From contig JAMJFZ010002307.1 of the NCBI GenBank assembly GCA_026225945.1, positions 5,431,001 through 5,495,000 on the forward strand: a stretch of 64,000 nucleotides of DNA, written 5' to 3'. Below, piece by piece: positions 11,165 to 42,434 of this stretch. This DNA is from Cricetomys ansorgei. Lineage: Eukaryota; Chordata; Mammalia; Rodentia; Nesomyidae. How positions within the stretch are numbered: position 1 is the first letter of the stretch; each line of letters starts with the position of its first letter. The notes below the pieces were generated by a model that ran no database searches, was not told where the DNA came from, and saw nothing but the letters and a program-made list of their open reading frames with translations. Position numbers and translations under genes: made by a program.

Positions 11165-11375
11165 CAGTGGTTCTCAGCCTTCCTAATGCTGCAACCCTTT
11201 AATACAGTCCCTCATGCTGTGGTGACCCCCCCAACTATAAAATTATTTTCATTGCTACTTCATTAACTGTCATTTTGCTACTGTTATGAATCATAATGTA
11301 TGTATCTGATATGCAGAAGGTCTTAGGTGACCCCTGTGAAAGGGTTGTGACCTATAGGTTGCAAATCGCTGTTAG
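11165..11375 (+). mobile_element. URR1-type hAT-Charlie non-autonomous DNA transposon
   Basis: Starts CAGTGGTTCTCAGCCTTCC, the Charlie-type terminal repeat. The body follows with ctgcaaccctttaatacag, tcatgctgtggtgaccccc, aaattattttcattgctacttcat, gttatgaatcataatgta and gggttgtgacc. It ends in a degraded inverted terminus (ggttgcaaatcgctg against ggttgagaaccactg). No transposase is encoded. Confidence 0.85.
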
Positions 11376-11384
11376 CGTCTGCCA

Positions 11385-12965
11385 GTGCTCCTTCAGCACC
11401 CCCATGGCATCTCTTACTCAGTCCACACTCAGCCTTATCAGATAATCAAGCACGCATCCATGGCATCTTGCAACGACTGCTTTGGGAAGTCAGGTTCTCT
11501 GGATGAATTTGGGTTGGTCTGTTCAGAGAAGCTTCACAAGTCTCCCTTTCATTGTCTGACATTTTTTTATTGTGAAGCTCTGAGTGGTGACCTATAAGCT
11601 CCTGCTTGCCACAGCTGAACACACAGCAGGTTCCTGACTGGGTTTTATCAGTGGGGACATAAGTACTAGTTTCAACAGTGAGTCTGCACAGTCATTCTGC
11701 AGTTTGGGTGACTGGAACAAGGTCCCTAGTTACTCCTATTTTTGCACACAGTAGCTCCCGAGGGAGGATATTTCTGAGGTATGAACAGTTCATGCTGATA
11801 CAGGCATGACTTGACAACAGGCTGAACAGGGCACTGCTGGGAAAATAACACAAAACTTTGATGGAATGGAGGAACCCACAGTCATCAGAAGCAGGGCTAA
11901 AAATACTAGGCTGTGGCCAGTGTTTAAACTGAAGTGTTTTGCCCCTCCATCCCAGCCTGTAGTCAGCATGGAGTCACTAGAAGATTCTGCAAAGGGTTAC
12001 AGCACATGTGAGAACAGGGCCCTAGAACAACTCTCAGAAACTGAAAGTGTACCAGACTCAGAACTTCGGAACAGACAGAAGAGAGACTGAGGAAAGCTAT
12101 CGTAACTCTGTTTTGAGAGGTTTCACTGTGGCATTGAACTCCTGGCCCAAGAGACCCAGCCTCCGGAGTGCTAGAGTGCCAGGCGTGTGCCACCACACCA
12201 CCTGGGCTGTAGCATCTTACAGTGAGGCTTGGCGACTCACAGATGGAGTCCAAGGCTCTGGCTCATTGTATGAACAATCTGCAATGCAACCAGGCCTCAC
12301 AACAGAGCCTCGAGGTTAGGGGTTAGACCTGACACACCTGTGCTGAGGTTAGAGGGGAAACCTGGGGGAGAACCTTGGGGTCCACTTAGGAGGCCAAAGA
12401 ATACAAAGTGGGACACACAGGAAGCCAAGAGCAAAGCCAGGACAAGGGGCAAGGAAATGAAGATGAAGCCACTTGACTCTTCCTCTAAGCCGTGCTGCCG
12501 TCTGAACTGTGTGACCCATGGCGGGTCCTGCAGTGGGCATGGAGGACCCACTTCCCAGTCAGCACTAATGTGAGTTCCTTTTTAAATGGTGGGAAGAGTG
12601 GTTAGCACTCCGTACAGTGGTTCCTATCTGTTAAGTGTCCACGTTTATGAGCTAATGCCCCACTCGTGGAGTCCAGGGGTGACGATCTGTATTGGCCACG
12701 GGGTCACAGGGGAAGCTGAGCCTAGTATGAGGGTGGCGTTGCTTCAGCCGCAGCTGAGGACGGTTCACTCTGACTTCTCTAAATCAACATGTGACAGTCA
12801 CAGGCGTGAACGTATTTAGGTCTCTGTATGTACGCGTGTTCTCTGTGTTCACATACAAAGCAGTCACCATGTTTCACACTTGGCATGCAGTGGCTTGTTT
12901 CTGAGCCAGCACTGCTAGTGCTTAAAGAAAATGCATACAAAGTGTCTTCTACAGTGACAAAAAAC
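11385..12965. other. Intergenic between the convergent genes
   Basis: No gene recognised. An antisense B1 fragment lies at about 12120-12210 (ggcattgaactcctggcccaagag...caggcgtgtgccaccacacc). Confidence 0.5.
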
Positions 12966-13345
12966 TGCATCAAGTTTGTGAACTGTAACTTTATTAACAC
13001 AGAGTGTCTTTCCTGACACACTTTCTTAAAATAAATAAAATCCCAGCATCATTAAAATCACACAAACACAGTTTGACAGGGTACAATACAAAGTTGATTG
13101 TTTATGATGTCTTACTTGCGTTTACTAAAAAGGCTGAGAAAGACCTGGCCGACCCCTCAGTGATTACCGTGCACCAAAGGAAAGTAGGCATCATTGCCTC
13201 GAAGGTTCTGGAACAATGATTTGAGAAAAATCGGCGTTGAAAAGAGTAAGGTATCTCACAAATCAGACCATGGACTTGATCAAAGAACCAAAGCAAAGCG
13301 GCTGAAGAAGGCTGCTTTCCCGCTTCCCCCACGCCACACCAACTT
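12966..13345 (-). other. Cmas: Cmas 3' UTR
   Basis: Directly downstream of the CMAS stop codon on the minus strand. AATAAA on the minus strand (plus strand TTTATT at 12990-12995) lies about 350 nt past the stop. The left end, about 15-25 nt beyond the signal, is inferred. No repeat is seen in it. Confidence 0.65.
12990..12995 (-). terminator. Cmas: Cmas polyadenylation signal AATAAA
   Basis: First canonical hexamer on the minus strand after the CMAS stop. Cleavage is expected slightly to the left. Confidence 0.6.
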
Positions 13346-33439
<20,094 letters not shown>

Positions 33440-33460
33440 TCAGAGAGGGATCCGCTAGAT

Positions 33461-33881
33461 GAGCCTAGAGGTGCTAATTAGGGCGGTTTGATGGAGAGGC
33501 GCTTTAGGCGGTGATCAATAGTGTCTGAAGATTTCTAAAATAAACGAGGATTAGTCCTCCTCCACTCATCCCACGCCTTTCCTCCTCTCTCTCCTCCCAT
33601 CTCTCCTACTCCTCCTCCCCCTTCCTTTCTACTCCCTCTTCAGCCCCTCACCTACCGTTATCATTGTTGGGTAATACCTCAGGAATTGAGCCAGGCAGTA
33701 CTGGACAATAGCCCCTAGCCATAAAGAATTGCTTAGCTTCATCTGACTGTTGTATTCCACCTGCACAAACAATATGCTTAGGTATCAAAAGCAGCCCACC
33801 CTACTCCCAGTCAAGCCACAAAAATACCTGTAACTTCTTGGCAGTCTCCACCTCCACCCGCGCGCGTGCGTGCGTGCGTGC

Positions 33882-33917
<36 letters not shown>

Positions 33918-34045
33918 TCCCCTTCAGTGCTTCTAAATGAACTCAACCTACACTCTGGAGAACAGCCCCTTGCTGTTCCAGTAAGTCAGGCAGGCTGTCT
34001 TTCTCTGTCTCACTTTTCTTACAATCATTATCCTTATCTTCGACT
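33461..34045. other. Upstream flank of Cmas with (CG/TG)n microsatellite
   Basis: C/T-rich stretch at 33555-33655, then cgcgcgtgcg repeats passing into (TG)n at 33859-33914. No gene recognised. Confidence 0.7.
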
Positions 34046-34049
34046 TGAT

Positions 34050-34175
34050 CTCTGACCCAGGCTAGCCTGGAACTCACTATATGACCTTGAGCTCACTATA
34101 TAGCTCAGGCTAGCCAGGAACTCACTATATAGCTCAGACCCGACTCTTGCTGAGCCACCACTCCTAGGGAATGAA
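34050..34175 (-). repeat. B1-derived, antisense, with internal duplication
   Basis: caggctagcctggaactcactatat, and again caggctagccaggaactcactatat about 50 bp later. A tandem duplication inside an antisense B1. Confidence 0.65.
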
Positions 34176-34639
34176 TGAATGAATGAATAAGCTAAAGAAC
34201 TTCCCCACTTGGAAACCGAGGCTCATTTCTTAGTGCATACCATAGAGTGCCTAAGCATGAATCAAGTTTATGTTTTAACATTTATATGTTAAGCACTCAT
34301 CTTTCTCTTATGCTCCTGATTCATCCCCCCTCCAAGAAATTACTTCATTTTAATGTCTTATTAGGTGCCTCAAACTCAACATCTTAAGCCATCAGCCCTG
34401 TCCCACGGACTTGGTTATTCTCTCTGCTAATTCAGTCAATAGTGTTATTTTCTGTTGGGATCACTGCCTCTCAGTGGGTGTGATGCAAACACACTTGCAT
34501 GGTAAGGGTATGTGACCAAAACTGGCTCTAGAAGCACCTCATCTTCCTCTGTACACCGCTATTGTACAGAAACAGGCAGGCCCTCAGGACCTCTTTCCAG
34601 GCACTTGTGAGAAGAAAAGATCCTTCCCTAGCTAAGTTT

Positions 34640-35345
34640 TTGAATGTTAAATGTAAAAGTAGATGTATGTGTTGATTTATTATTTTTATCATGGGTTCAT
34701 GGCAGAGGACAGTTTATTCTTTGCTAATTCCCAGTCCTAGAGGGTTTCAGCCTCTGTGCAATCTAATCTTAAGCCTAGACCTAGAAGGCTTCAGTCTCTG
34801 AACAATCTAATCTACAAACCTAAACCTAGAACATTTCAGCTTCCAAGACTTCCTACTAACTGAGCTCACTCTGAGTATCTTCTGAACTGCCTCTTTTCAC
34901 TCTGAGCTGTATTGTGAAATCCAAACCATAAAATGCTTATTCTGGACTGGCTCTTCTCTTCTCTGCTTCTCCTTCTGAACTGTCTGTGAGCAGACTACCT
35001 GACTGAACTTGAGCTAGCTCTCTGCTTTTCCTCTCTGCTTCTTGTCTGCTTCTACCTCACTTCTGAGCTCTGCTCTCTGCTCTCTGCTCTCTGAACTCTG
35101 CACTCGGCATGCTTCCCATCTGTTTCCACACTCCTGGGATTAAAGATGTGTGCCACCACTTCTGAGTTGGGTTTAAAGTTGTGTGCTATGTTGAGATTAA
35201 AGGCATGTACTAACATTCTTTCTACCCTAGAGCAGCCATGCCGCTGGATCAGAGATCAAATGTCTATCATACAGACCTTCCAATGTAATCCTTTGCTTGA
35301 GGAGCCAGGCTTAAGGATTAAAGGATTAAATGTTCTGCTACAGTA
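34640..35345 (+). repeat. Probable rodent LTR-like repeat, unnamed
   Basis: Contains internal near-repeats (cctagagggtttcagcctctg / cctagaaggcttcagtctctg), CTCTG-rich text (34945-35105) and gggattaaagatgtgtgccaccac. It resembles known rodent repeats, but I cannot name the family. It has no coding potential. Confidence 0.4.
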
Positions 35346-36105
35346 AAAGACTGTATAAATCTAAGTTTGGGGCAAAGGGGTAGAGAGATTTGGTGTTCTG
35401 AAAGAGTCAAAGGTCTAATGTTTACTCTGAAGAAACCCAGTCCAAGATGTACAAAGAAGAAAGAGGAAGCACCCTCGTGGCATCATTTCAATCAAGAAAG
35501 GAGCTAATGTTGGTAGTATTTAGACACTTTCCCCAAATCCTTCCTAAAATGGACTCATGTTGAATTCTACCATTCTTTGCATATCAGCTGTAAAGACAAT
35601 GACTGGAACCGAACAGGATAGAACCATTATAATTGTCAGTAGCATCACACCAGGCTAATTCAAGGTCAAAGCCTGAAAGGGTGGTCTTTTCAGACCTTGC
35701 CTTAAGCTGAAAGCTGCTGCTACTCCCATTTCCCACAGTGCCATCAGCATGGGGGCTACCTTTGTTTCTTTGTCCCCCTGCTGGGGAAGAGAGGCTGGGA
35801 AGAGAGGTGGGGTGTGCTATCCATAAAAAGGACACACAGTTGCTTGTGTCCATGCTCACTTGCTCAGCTTCTGCAGCTTCTGGCCATAGAGCTGGATGCT
35901 ATTGTGTTTCTCAAGTGTAGGAGTCTGTGACCCTGGGAGGAAGCCAGAAATATTGGAATGCCCCAGATAACACACTGTCCATTTCTTTGACTGTCACAAT
36001 CTCACCGTGTGGGCAGAGAACATAGATCACTGCGCAAGACAGAAAGATCCCTGAAGGGAACACAGTGTCTCTCACTGGTCTGTGCACAGTGCTCAATGGT
36101 CTATG
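35346..36105. other. Intergenic, nothing recognised
   Basis: No repeat, exon or RNA gene recognised here. Confidence 0.5.
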
Positions 36106-36107
36106 TG

Positions 36108-36275
36108 TTAAGGTTTTTCAGTGTTTGACCTTGGGAAAATTACTTTTCCTCTGGAGTCTAAATTTTCTCGTCTGTCTCATGGACGTGGTAGTAATAATGA
36201 CTACATCCATAAGGTTGTTTTGAGGACTAAGTGGCAATGCATATAAAATACTCAGCACAGCAAGTAGAATATGGC
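36108..36275 (+). repeat. MIR SINE, sense
   Basis: gtgtttgaccttgggaaaattac, ttcctctggagtc, tctcgtctgtctcatgga, ggttgttttgaggac, tactcagcacagc. This is the MIR core and 3' part in order. MIRs predate the mammalian radiation. Confidence 0.85.
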
Positions 36276-36499
36276 AGTAGTTCTAAAGAAGAGCTTTAAA
36301 AATATTTGTGTATTAGCAAAAGAGGGCTAGATTATAAGCCCCGGTGCAAAAGTTAGTGTTTTATAACATGGTAACAGGTTTTTTTTTTTAAACAAACAAA
36401 CAAACATAATACATAGAGAGGTTCTTTGGGTAAAAAATGAAAGTATGTGGGCCAAGTAAGCTGTGATTGGAGCATTTTAGAATATTTATGTAGTGGAAC

Positions 36500-37375
36500 G
36501 AGCATTTAATCTTTTGACCTGGCAGCATGGGTGCTCTAATAAGGATTACCTTCAATGGGCTGTGTGATCCAGCTTTCTTGGTATAGCTTTTTGGAATGGA
36601 GAAAGAATGTTAGTCTGAGGAACCAGTTATTGTCTAGGCAATTACTGCTCAAAATTTTCTGTCCTCTGTCTGTGTTAATGCTAATGAAAGGGTTTTCTGT
36701 ATTCTTCCTCAGTGACTAATGAGATTTGGGAACATCCATGTCTTTGCTTAGTGGCAACAGATTGGCCTGCCTGTCATTTGGGGAAGTGGATTATAAGATT
36801 CTGTTCCTCAATGCAAAAGATGACTTAGCTGGGTGGTGGTGGTACTTGCCTTTAATCCCAGCCCTCAGGAGGCAGAGGAAGATGGATCTCTGTGAGTTTG
36901 AGGCCAGCCTGGTCTACAGAGTGAGTTCCAGAACAGCCAGAATTACAACAGAGAAACCCTGTTCTCAAAAATTCCAAAAACAAAATTAAAAAAAAAAAAA
37001 AGAGAAGACTTTGTATCTGGAGGCAGAGCTTTCAATCAATACTCACCTGGGCAATCAGGCTGAGGGTTCAGTTGGCAGTTCAGTTTAGTCCAGGGCTGAG
37101 TCCAGGGAGACTGGAGCCCTCTGCTTAGGTCGTACCAGTTTGAAACTCAGAGAATTGTCTCTCTTTATTCATCTACCCACTTAAGACAGACTAATAACTA
37201 TAACTGGCACCCCAGGTCCTGTCCAGAGGTTCAACCCAGAGGTTCAGAGGCTGTTCCTTCTGCCATGGAGAAATCAGGCTAGAATAACTGAGAGAGTGTC
37301 TTCCTTGTTGTTGAACCTGCACATTGTCCATCTACCCCCTGGCCAGCTACCATCGACACCCATTCCAATAACATA
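36500..37375 (+). repeat. Repeat R2, copy 1 (LTR-like), with B1 insertion
   Basis: It aligns block by block with 38745-40088: atcttttga...ctggcagcatgg, tgcctgtcatttggggaagtg, cacctgggcaatcaggctgagg, agaattgtctctc, ccatggagaaatcaggctag, ccagctaccatcgacacccat. Near 37210 both copies carry TGGCACCCnAGG, which might be a degraded primer-binding site. If so, the segment before it is an LTR; this is uncertain. Confidence 0.6.
36828..36998 (+). repeat. B1 SINE, sense, with A-rich tail
   Basis: agctgggtggtggtggtacttgcctttaatcccagc, ggatctctgtgagtttgaggcc, agcctggtctacagagtgag, gagaaaccctgttctc, poly(A). It is absent from R2 copy 2, so it inserted after the two copies formed. It is one of the best preserved B1s here. 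Confidence 0.92.
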
Positions 37376-37379
37376 TTTG

Positions 37380-38505
37380 TTGCGTAGCCTGTACTGTTAA
37401 GTGCCACAGATGAGGAGCAAAATATAAACTGCTTCCGTTCTCCATCTGTTCACTCATCATCATATTATCTTTATTTTCATCGTTGATACATTGACATTTC
37501 TTCTTAATGACATTTATTTTGCTATACTGGAAGCATATCTGTGTTCCCAAACACTGACAGAAAAATCTTGGAACATACTTCCTTTAAATCCAGCATCTGC
37601 ATCCTCACACACAACATAAAGGGCATGCACCTATAAAACACGAATGAAAAAATACTGAGGACATGATGCTCCTAGCTATGGTAGAGGAGAAGGTTTATTG
37701 TAGATATGAGGGAGAGCATAGGCAGAGGTATTTGGAAGGGTCCAGACTGAACCAGGACATGAGAGGGAGGGGGACTGAGAGAGGAAGAGAAGAGAGAGGG
37801 AGCAAAGAGAGTAGCTGGGAACCCAGAGTCCAAGGGGCCAAGAGGTATAAAAGGACCAGTAGCCAAAATGCCTGAGGTTATATAGAACCTGGGGGAAGGG
37901 AAGCCCTAGCCCCTGGGCTGGAAAGTTTAGGGTAAGGGTCAGCATATGCCCTTCAGGATGATTCTGATGGAAGCTGGAAGAACCTGGCGGCCGCTTTGAT
38001 ACACTAGATAGGCACTTCAGTTAGCCATTTGTCCTGAGTTTGAGACCCTAACAAAAGGAGTCTGAAGTATATTAAGAAGTCTAGAAAATGAGGGAGCCGG
38101 AGAATTGTATTCTTCCCTGTTCATGCCCCATGAGAAATAAAATAGACTTAAATAAATTGGTTGTAGCAGGGTCACGTGTTGAAAATACAGATAGTGGTTA
38201 GAAGCTCCTCAGGCAGGGATTGTTCTTCGTACTGGGCAGCAGGTTCTGTTTCCTAAGTCCACGAGCTATTTGGGGTAACAATTCTTCCTTTGTTATGTTC
38301 TGTTATCTGTGGTCTGGGAGAGCTCCTCTCCCCTTCATTCGGGCTACGTGCTGTGTGCTGCCAGGAGCTGAAAAGGACAAGGACAAACACGTTCTGCCCT
38401 GCAGTCTCCAGACAGGAGGTCCCTGCCAACTTTGCTCTTTATGCATTATGAAGCCAGCTCTGGTATAGAGCTTCTGTGTGACTTTTCAGGCCCGATGGTA
38501 AGCTG
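37380..38505. other. Intergenic, nothing recognised
   Basis: Purine-rich run at 37705-37800 (gagagggaggggg...). Open frames on both strands there are compositional. Confidence 0.5.
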
Positions 38506-38509
38506 TTTC

Positions 38510-38700
38510 AAAGGCTGAGGAGGTGGTTTGGTGGGTAAAGTGCTTACCCATAAGAACGAAGACCCGAGTTTGATCCCCAGCTCTCATGTTTTAAAAACAA
38601 AAACAAAAACCAAACAAACAGCACAGTAATGCAGCACTCTTCTGTAGTCACGCTGGAGAAGCAGAGACAGGCAGATCCCTAGGCCTTGCTGGTCAGGCAG
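38510..38700 (+). repeat. B2/ID-like SINE, sense, diverged
   Basis: gctgaggaggtggtttggtgggtaaagtgcttacc...gacccgagtttgatccccagctc contains tRNA-like A and B boxes (gtttgatcc). An A-rich run and a B1-like tail follow. Confidence 0.6.
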
Positions 38701-38744
38701 ACTAACCCAGTCATGTGCTCCAGGTTCAGGAAAGAAACAGGAAT

Positions 38745-40088
38745 GCAGAACATTTGATCTTTTGATACTTCAATCTGGCAGCATGGCTGCTTTAAGAAGG
38801 ATCACCTTCCGTGGCCTGTGTGATCTAGATTTTTGGAATGCAGAAAGACTAAGCTGTGGGACTGTCGTAAACGTAAGAGTGGGTCGAAGCTGGCTTGGAA
38901 CCCCGCATCATCCCAAGAGATGAGAAGGAAGGCAGGCATTTGGCTGCTCCCCACTTTAGCCCTGGCCAGAACCCAGCTAAATATTAAATATTGCCTGCTA
39001 CACAGAAGGTCATTAGCAAAGGAATGTGGCTTGGTTGGTGCTTATTGGTGCTGTAGCTGGAAGCATAGGGATGAGTCCATTTACTGATAATCTTCCTCTT
39101 TTTCCCTGTGGAACCACACCTTATGCAGAAGGTGCCCTTGAAAGACCTTGATGCTTAGACTTGAGTTCCACAATCAAATGAGGCTACTCCAATATCCTTA
39201 TCTTAACCAATGGATTCCAATCCTGGGTACCAAAGACCCTCCCCTGCCTGTACCCTATAAATGTAAGCACCCTGGCTTTAATAAATGAGAGATTAGCTCC
39301 TCTGACAGCCTCTCCCTAGAATCTGATTCCTTCTCATCGACTCTTAGTCCTCTGATCTGGGACCTGCCAGGATGCATTGACCTACGCTCTGCACTTTCCT
39401 TCCCAGGGGCTGAGCTGGTGGCCAATACAATAGCTCAGCCATGCTCTGGGGAGGGAAGCAAGAAAAAGAAAAAAACACTAAACAACTAGATATAGCCTAA
39501 GCAATTGATGCTCAGATTATCCTGTCCTCTGTTATCTTTATCTGTTTGTGATAATGCTATTGAAAGAGATTCCTGTAATCCCTCCTCAGTGACTAATAAG
39601 GAGATATTTGAACATCCATATCTGTCCATCTTGATCTTCACCTAGTGGTAACAAGTAGGCCTGCCTGACATTTGGGGAAGTGAATTATAGGATTCTGTTC
39701 CTTAACGCAAGAGAAGACTTTGTTTCAGGAGGCAGAACTTTCAAACAATAAATCACCTGGGCAATCAGGCTGAGGGTTCAGTTGGCAGTTCAGTTCAGAC
39801 ACAGGCTCAGCCCAGGTAGACTGGAGCCCTCTGCCTAGGTCATACCAGTTTACAACTCGGAGAATTGTCTCTTGTTACTTCTCTACCCACTTAAGACAGA
39901 CTAACAACTATAGTTGGCACCCGAGGTTCTGTCCAGAGGTTTAGCCCAGAGGTTCAGAGGCTGTTCCTTCTGCCATGGAGAAATCAGGCTAGAATAACTG
40001 AGAGAGTGTCTTCCTTGTTGTTGTTGAACCTGCACATTGTCCATCTACCCCCTGGCCAGCTACCATCGACACCCATCCCAACAATATA
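38745..40088 (+). repeat. Repeat R2, copy 2, interrupted by an LTR-like insertion
   Basis: Two parts (38745-38862 and 39485-40088) match copy 1 at 36500-37375, about 2.3 kb away in the same orientation. The intervening 38863-39484 is absent from copy 1. Confidence 0.6.
38863..39484 (+). mobile_element. LTR-like insertion related to the LTR at 28317
   Basis: About 620 bp with possible TG...CA ends. Like the minus strand of 28317-28795 it carries aaccaatgg, ccaaagaccctcccc, a tataaatg TATA-like box, a polyA-type signal (aataaatgagaga), and cctctgatctgggacc followed by ggatgcattgac. No clean target duplication was found, so the ends are provisional. Confidence 0.6.
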
Positions 40089-40089
40089 T

Positions 40090-40865
40090 TACACTTTGTA
40101 TTAGTGTTTCTAGCCTTGAACCTTCATTCCTAGGGCTCTTTTTCTGAAGCTCTGGGCAGAGATCTTCTTCAGTTTCTCCTACAAAGTCCTCCTTGTGGAC
40201 AGGAGAGGGAAAGAGAACAAACCCTGAAGATACACCCTTGTGTGAACTTTCCCCTCCTACCACTTCCTCATTAATTTCCTGACCTCCAGGGGCTACAAAA
40301 ACTGCCGTTGCCCTCTGCTTGAGTTTCTATACCAGTGAAATAACCCAAATTGGGGCCGACCCATCTGACGGTTAACAGTTGCACTGGACCAAGAGGAAAA
40401 AGAGAGCAGGGTAGGCTGGCATGTCCTCTGGTTTAGACTCTTGCTTATACCATTGCAGAATGTATTCGAAACTTCTCATAGTTGCTTTACTCAGTAACTC
40501 CGTGACTCAGATACTAGATATACCAGTCTCCTAACTCCTTTCCTGCTAAGCTGGGTCTCTGGTAAAAGAAACTGGTTCTGGACTTCTAGCCCCAGAATTC
40601 TGGGAAATCTGCCAAACCTCCGCCTTTCTCTTCTCTCCTCTCCTCTCCTCTCCTCTCCTCTCCTCTCCTCTCCTCTCCTCTCCTCTCCTCCCCTCTCATT
40701 TTCTTTCTGCTTTAAGCCACCAGATTCAGATTTGTGGCAATTTATTGCAGTTGGGATAGGAAACTAATACATTAGCATTTTAGTGAGAATTTTTGTGTTC
40801 TATTCATAAGTTGTCCTACTTTGAGTTCTGTTTGCTGTGATTAAATATTCCAATAAGAAAGGAAT
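40090..40865. other. Intergenic with (TCTCC)n tract
   Basis: A pentanucleotide CTCTC/TCTCC repeat at 40628-40690. No gene recognised. Confidence 0.7.
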
Positions 40866-40871
40866 TTAGGG

Positions 40872-41330
40872 AGTGTGCCAGCTAATTTTTATGTCCGTTT
40901 GGCATGAGCTGTAGTCATCTAAGAGGAGAAAACCTCAGTCGAGAAAACTGCTTCTATAAGACCGGGCTGAAGGCAAGCCTGCAGGACACTTTCTTAATTA
41001 GTGGCTGATACGGGGGGGGGGGGCAGTCTATGTGGGTGGTATCGCACAGGGATGGTGGTCCTGGGTTCTATAAGAAGGCAGGCTGAGCAATCCATGAGGA
41101 ACAAGCCAGTAAGCGGCACTAGTCCATGACCTCTGCTGCATCAGCTCCTGTCTCCAGGTTCCTTCCCTGGTTGGATTCTTGCCTTACCTTCCTTCAGTGA
41201 TGAGCTATTACCTGAAAGTGTAAGGGAAATAGACCCTTTCCTCCCAGAGTTGCTTTTGGTGTGTGTGTGAGTGTGTGTGTGTGTGTGTGCATGTGTGTGT
41301 TTTTAATCAAAGCAATAGAAAATCTAAGTA
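40872..41330 (+). repeat. Rodent dispersed repeat Y
   Basis: gtgccagctaatttttatg, gagctgtagtcatc, gtggtcctgggttctataagaa, agcaatccatgaggaacaagcc, agaccctttcctccca, interrupted by a GT run at 41260-41300. Same order as 10198-10612. Confidence 0.7.
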
Positions 41331-41640
41331 GGCCAAGGAGGAAAGAGTTTACAGTTTTTTTTAGTTTACAGTCCCAGGTTGCAGTCCACTCACAAAGGCA
41401 GGAGCTTGAAGCAGCGGGTCACAACAAACTCACAGTCAAGAGCAGAGAGAAACAAATACATGTCTGCTCAGGGCTCAGCTAGCTTAGATCCCAGGGCACC
41501 CAATCAGGGGATGGTGCAGACTAAGACAATCCTTTACACAGGAGCCCACAGGCCAGCCTGATCTAGACAACCCCAAGTTGAGACTTTCCAGGTAATTCTA
41601 GAGTGTGTCAGGTTGGCAATGAAAACCAACCATCACATAG
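41331..41640 (+). repeat. Rodent dispersed repeat Z
   Basis: gtttacagtcccaggttgcagtcc, ggagcttgaagcagcgggtcac, ccacaggccagcctgatctagacaa, ggttggcaatgaaaaccaaccatcac. A common rodent repeat text. Family name uncertain. Confidence 0.55.
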
Positions 41641-41801
41641 GATATAGGGGTCTCTAGTTTTCTTGTGATGTTTGCCTGCTTTGGGGCAAAGTAAGAGATT
41701 TTTCCTGACTTGGAAAAAGAAGTTCCTTTCCTACTGCTTTAGACATTTGCGTGTGCTGTGCATGTCTTCACGCACTTAGTGAGCTTACCCATGCCTGGAC
41801 T

Positions 41802-42121
41802 TGTTGGGTCCGAGAATCACCCCACAAAGACCACTGAGACCACATATGCAAAAGGCAAGAGCACTTTTATTCTGCAGGGCAAGCCTGCACACAGGGGTCA
41901 ACCACTTTACAAAATGGTGACGACCGAATGCAACTGTGTGGGCCTTTTAAAGGAAACAGAAAGGGGCTAGGGGATCTCTCTGATTGGTCAGGACCTGAAT
42001 ACTGGATTGGCTTGTTATGTTTCATAAGGAAGTGAGGGACTTCTGGGAAAGTGAGGACTTTAAACTTTAAGAGGAGAGCTGAGGTTAGTGCCATCACCAC
42101 TAGGGGGCGCTGGTCCTCACA
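41802..42121 (-). mobile_element. Solo LTR (ERV1-like), antisense, 4-bp target duplication
   Basis: 320 bp with TGTTGGGTCC...CTCACA ends on the plus strand, flanked by exact GACT duplications (41798-41801 and 42122-42125). The 4-bp length fits gammaretrovirus-like ERV1 integration. On the minus strand it has CCAAT-type boxes (gaccaatca, gccaatcc), a TTTAAAA box and a polyA signal (cagaataaaagtgc). Its edge carries a CTCF-type motif. Confidence 0.85.
42097..42113 (+). promoter_or_regulatory. Strong CTCF-type motif inside the solo LTR
   Basis: CCACTAGGGGGCGCTGG fits the CTCF core consensus CCASYAGRKGGCRS at every position. It lies 8 bp inside the LTR boundary. Occupancy is inferred, not shown. 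Confidence 0.65.
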
Positions 42122-42329
42122 GACTCTGTAAATATTTCGTTGTAAATTCAATCTCTAGGATTTTTTCGAAGGAGCTCCCTGTGTTTCTATTTCTTTTAGA
42201 GTCAGTTTAATAGTTTGCGAGTTTCTTAAATATGTTTTTTCCCTTAAGTTGTCTAATACGTTTTGAGATGATTATTCAGTATTATCAATACTAACTTTTG
42301 CTCAAATTCCAGCAGCCCTTTGCTGGACA

Positions 42330-42430
42330 ATGGGTCACATACCCACAATCCCAGTACTTGGGAGACTGAGGCAGGAGGATCAGGAGTTCAAGGACAGACT
42401 CATTAACAAACTGAGCTTGAGTTCAATTAT
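42330..42430 (+). repeat. B1-like fragment, sense
   Basis: cacaatcccagtacttgggagactgaggcaggaggatcaggagttcaagg. The middle part of a B1/7SL-type SINE. Confidence 0.7.
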
Positions 42431-42434
42431 GGGA

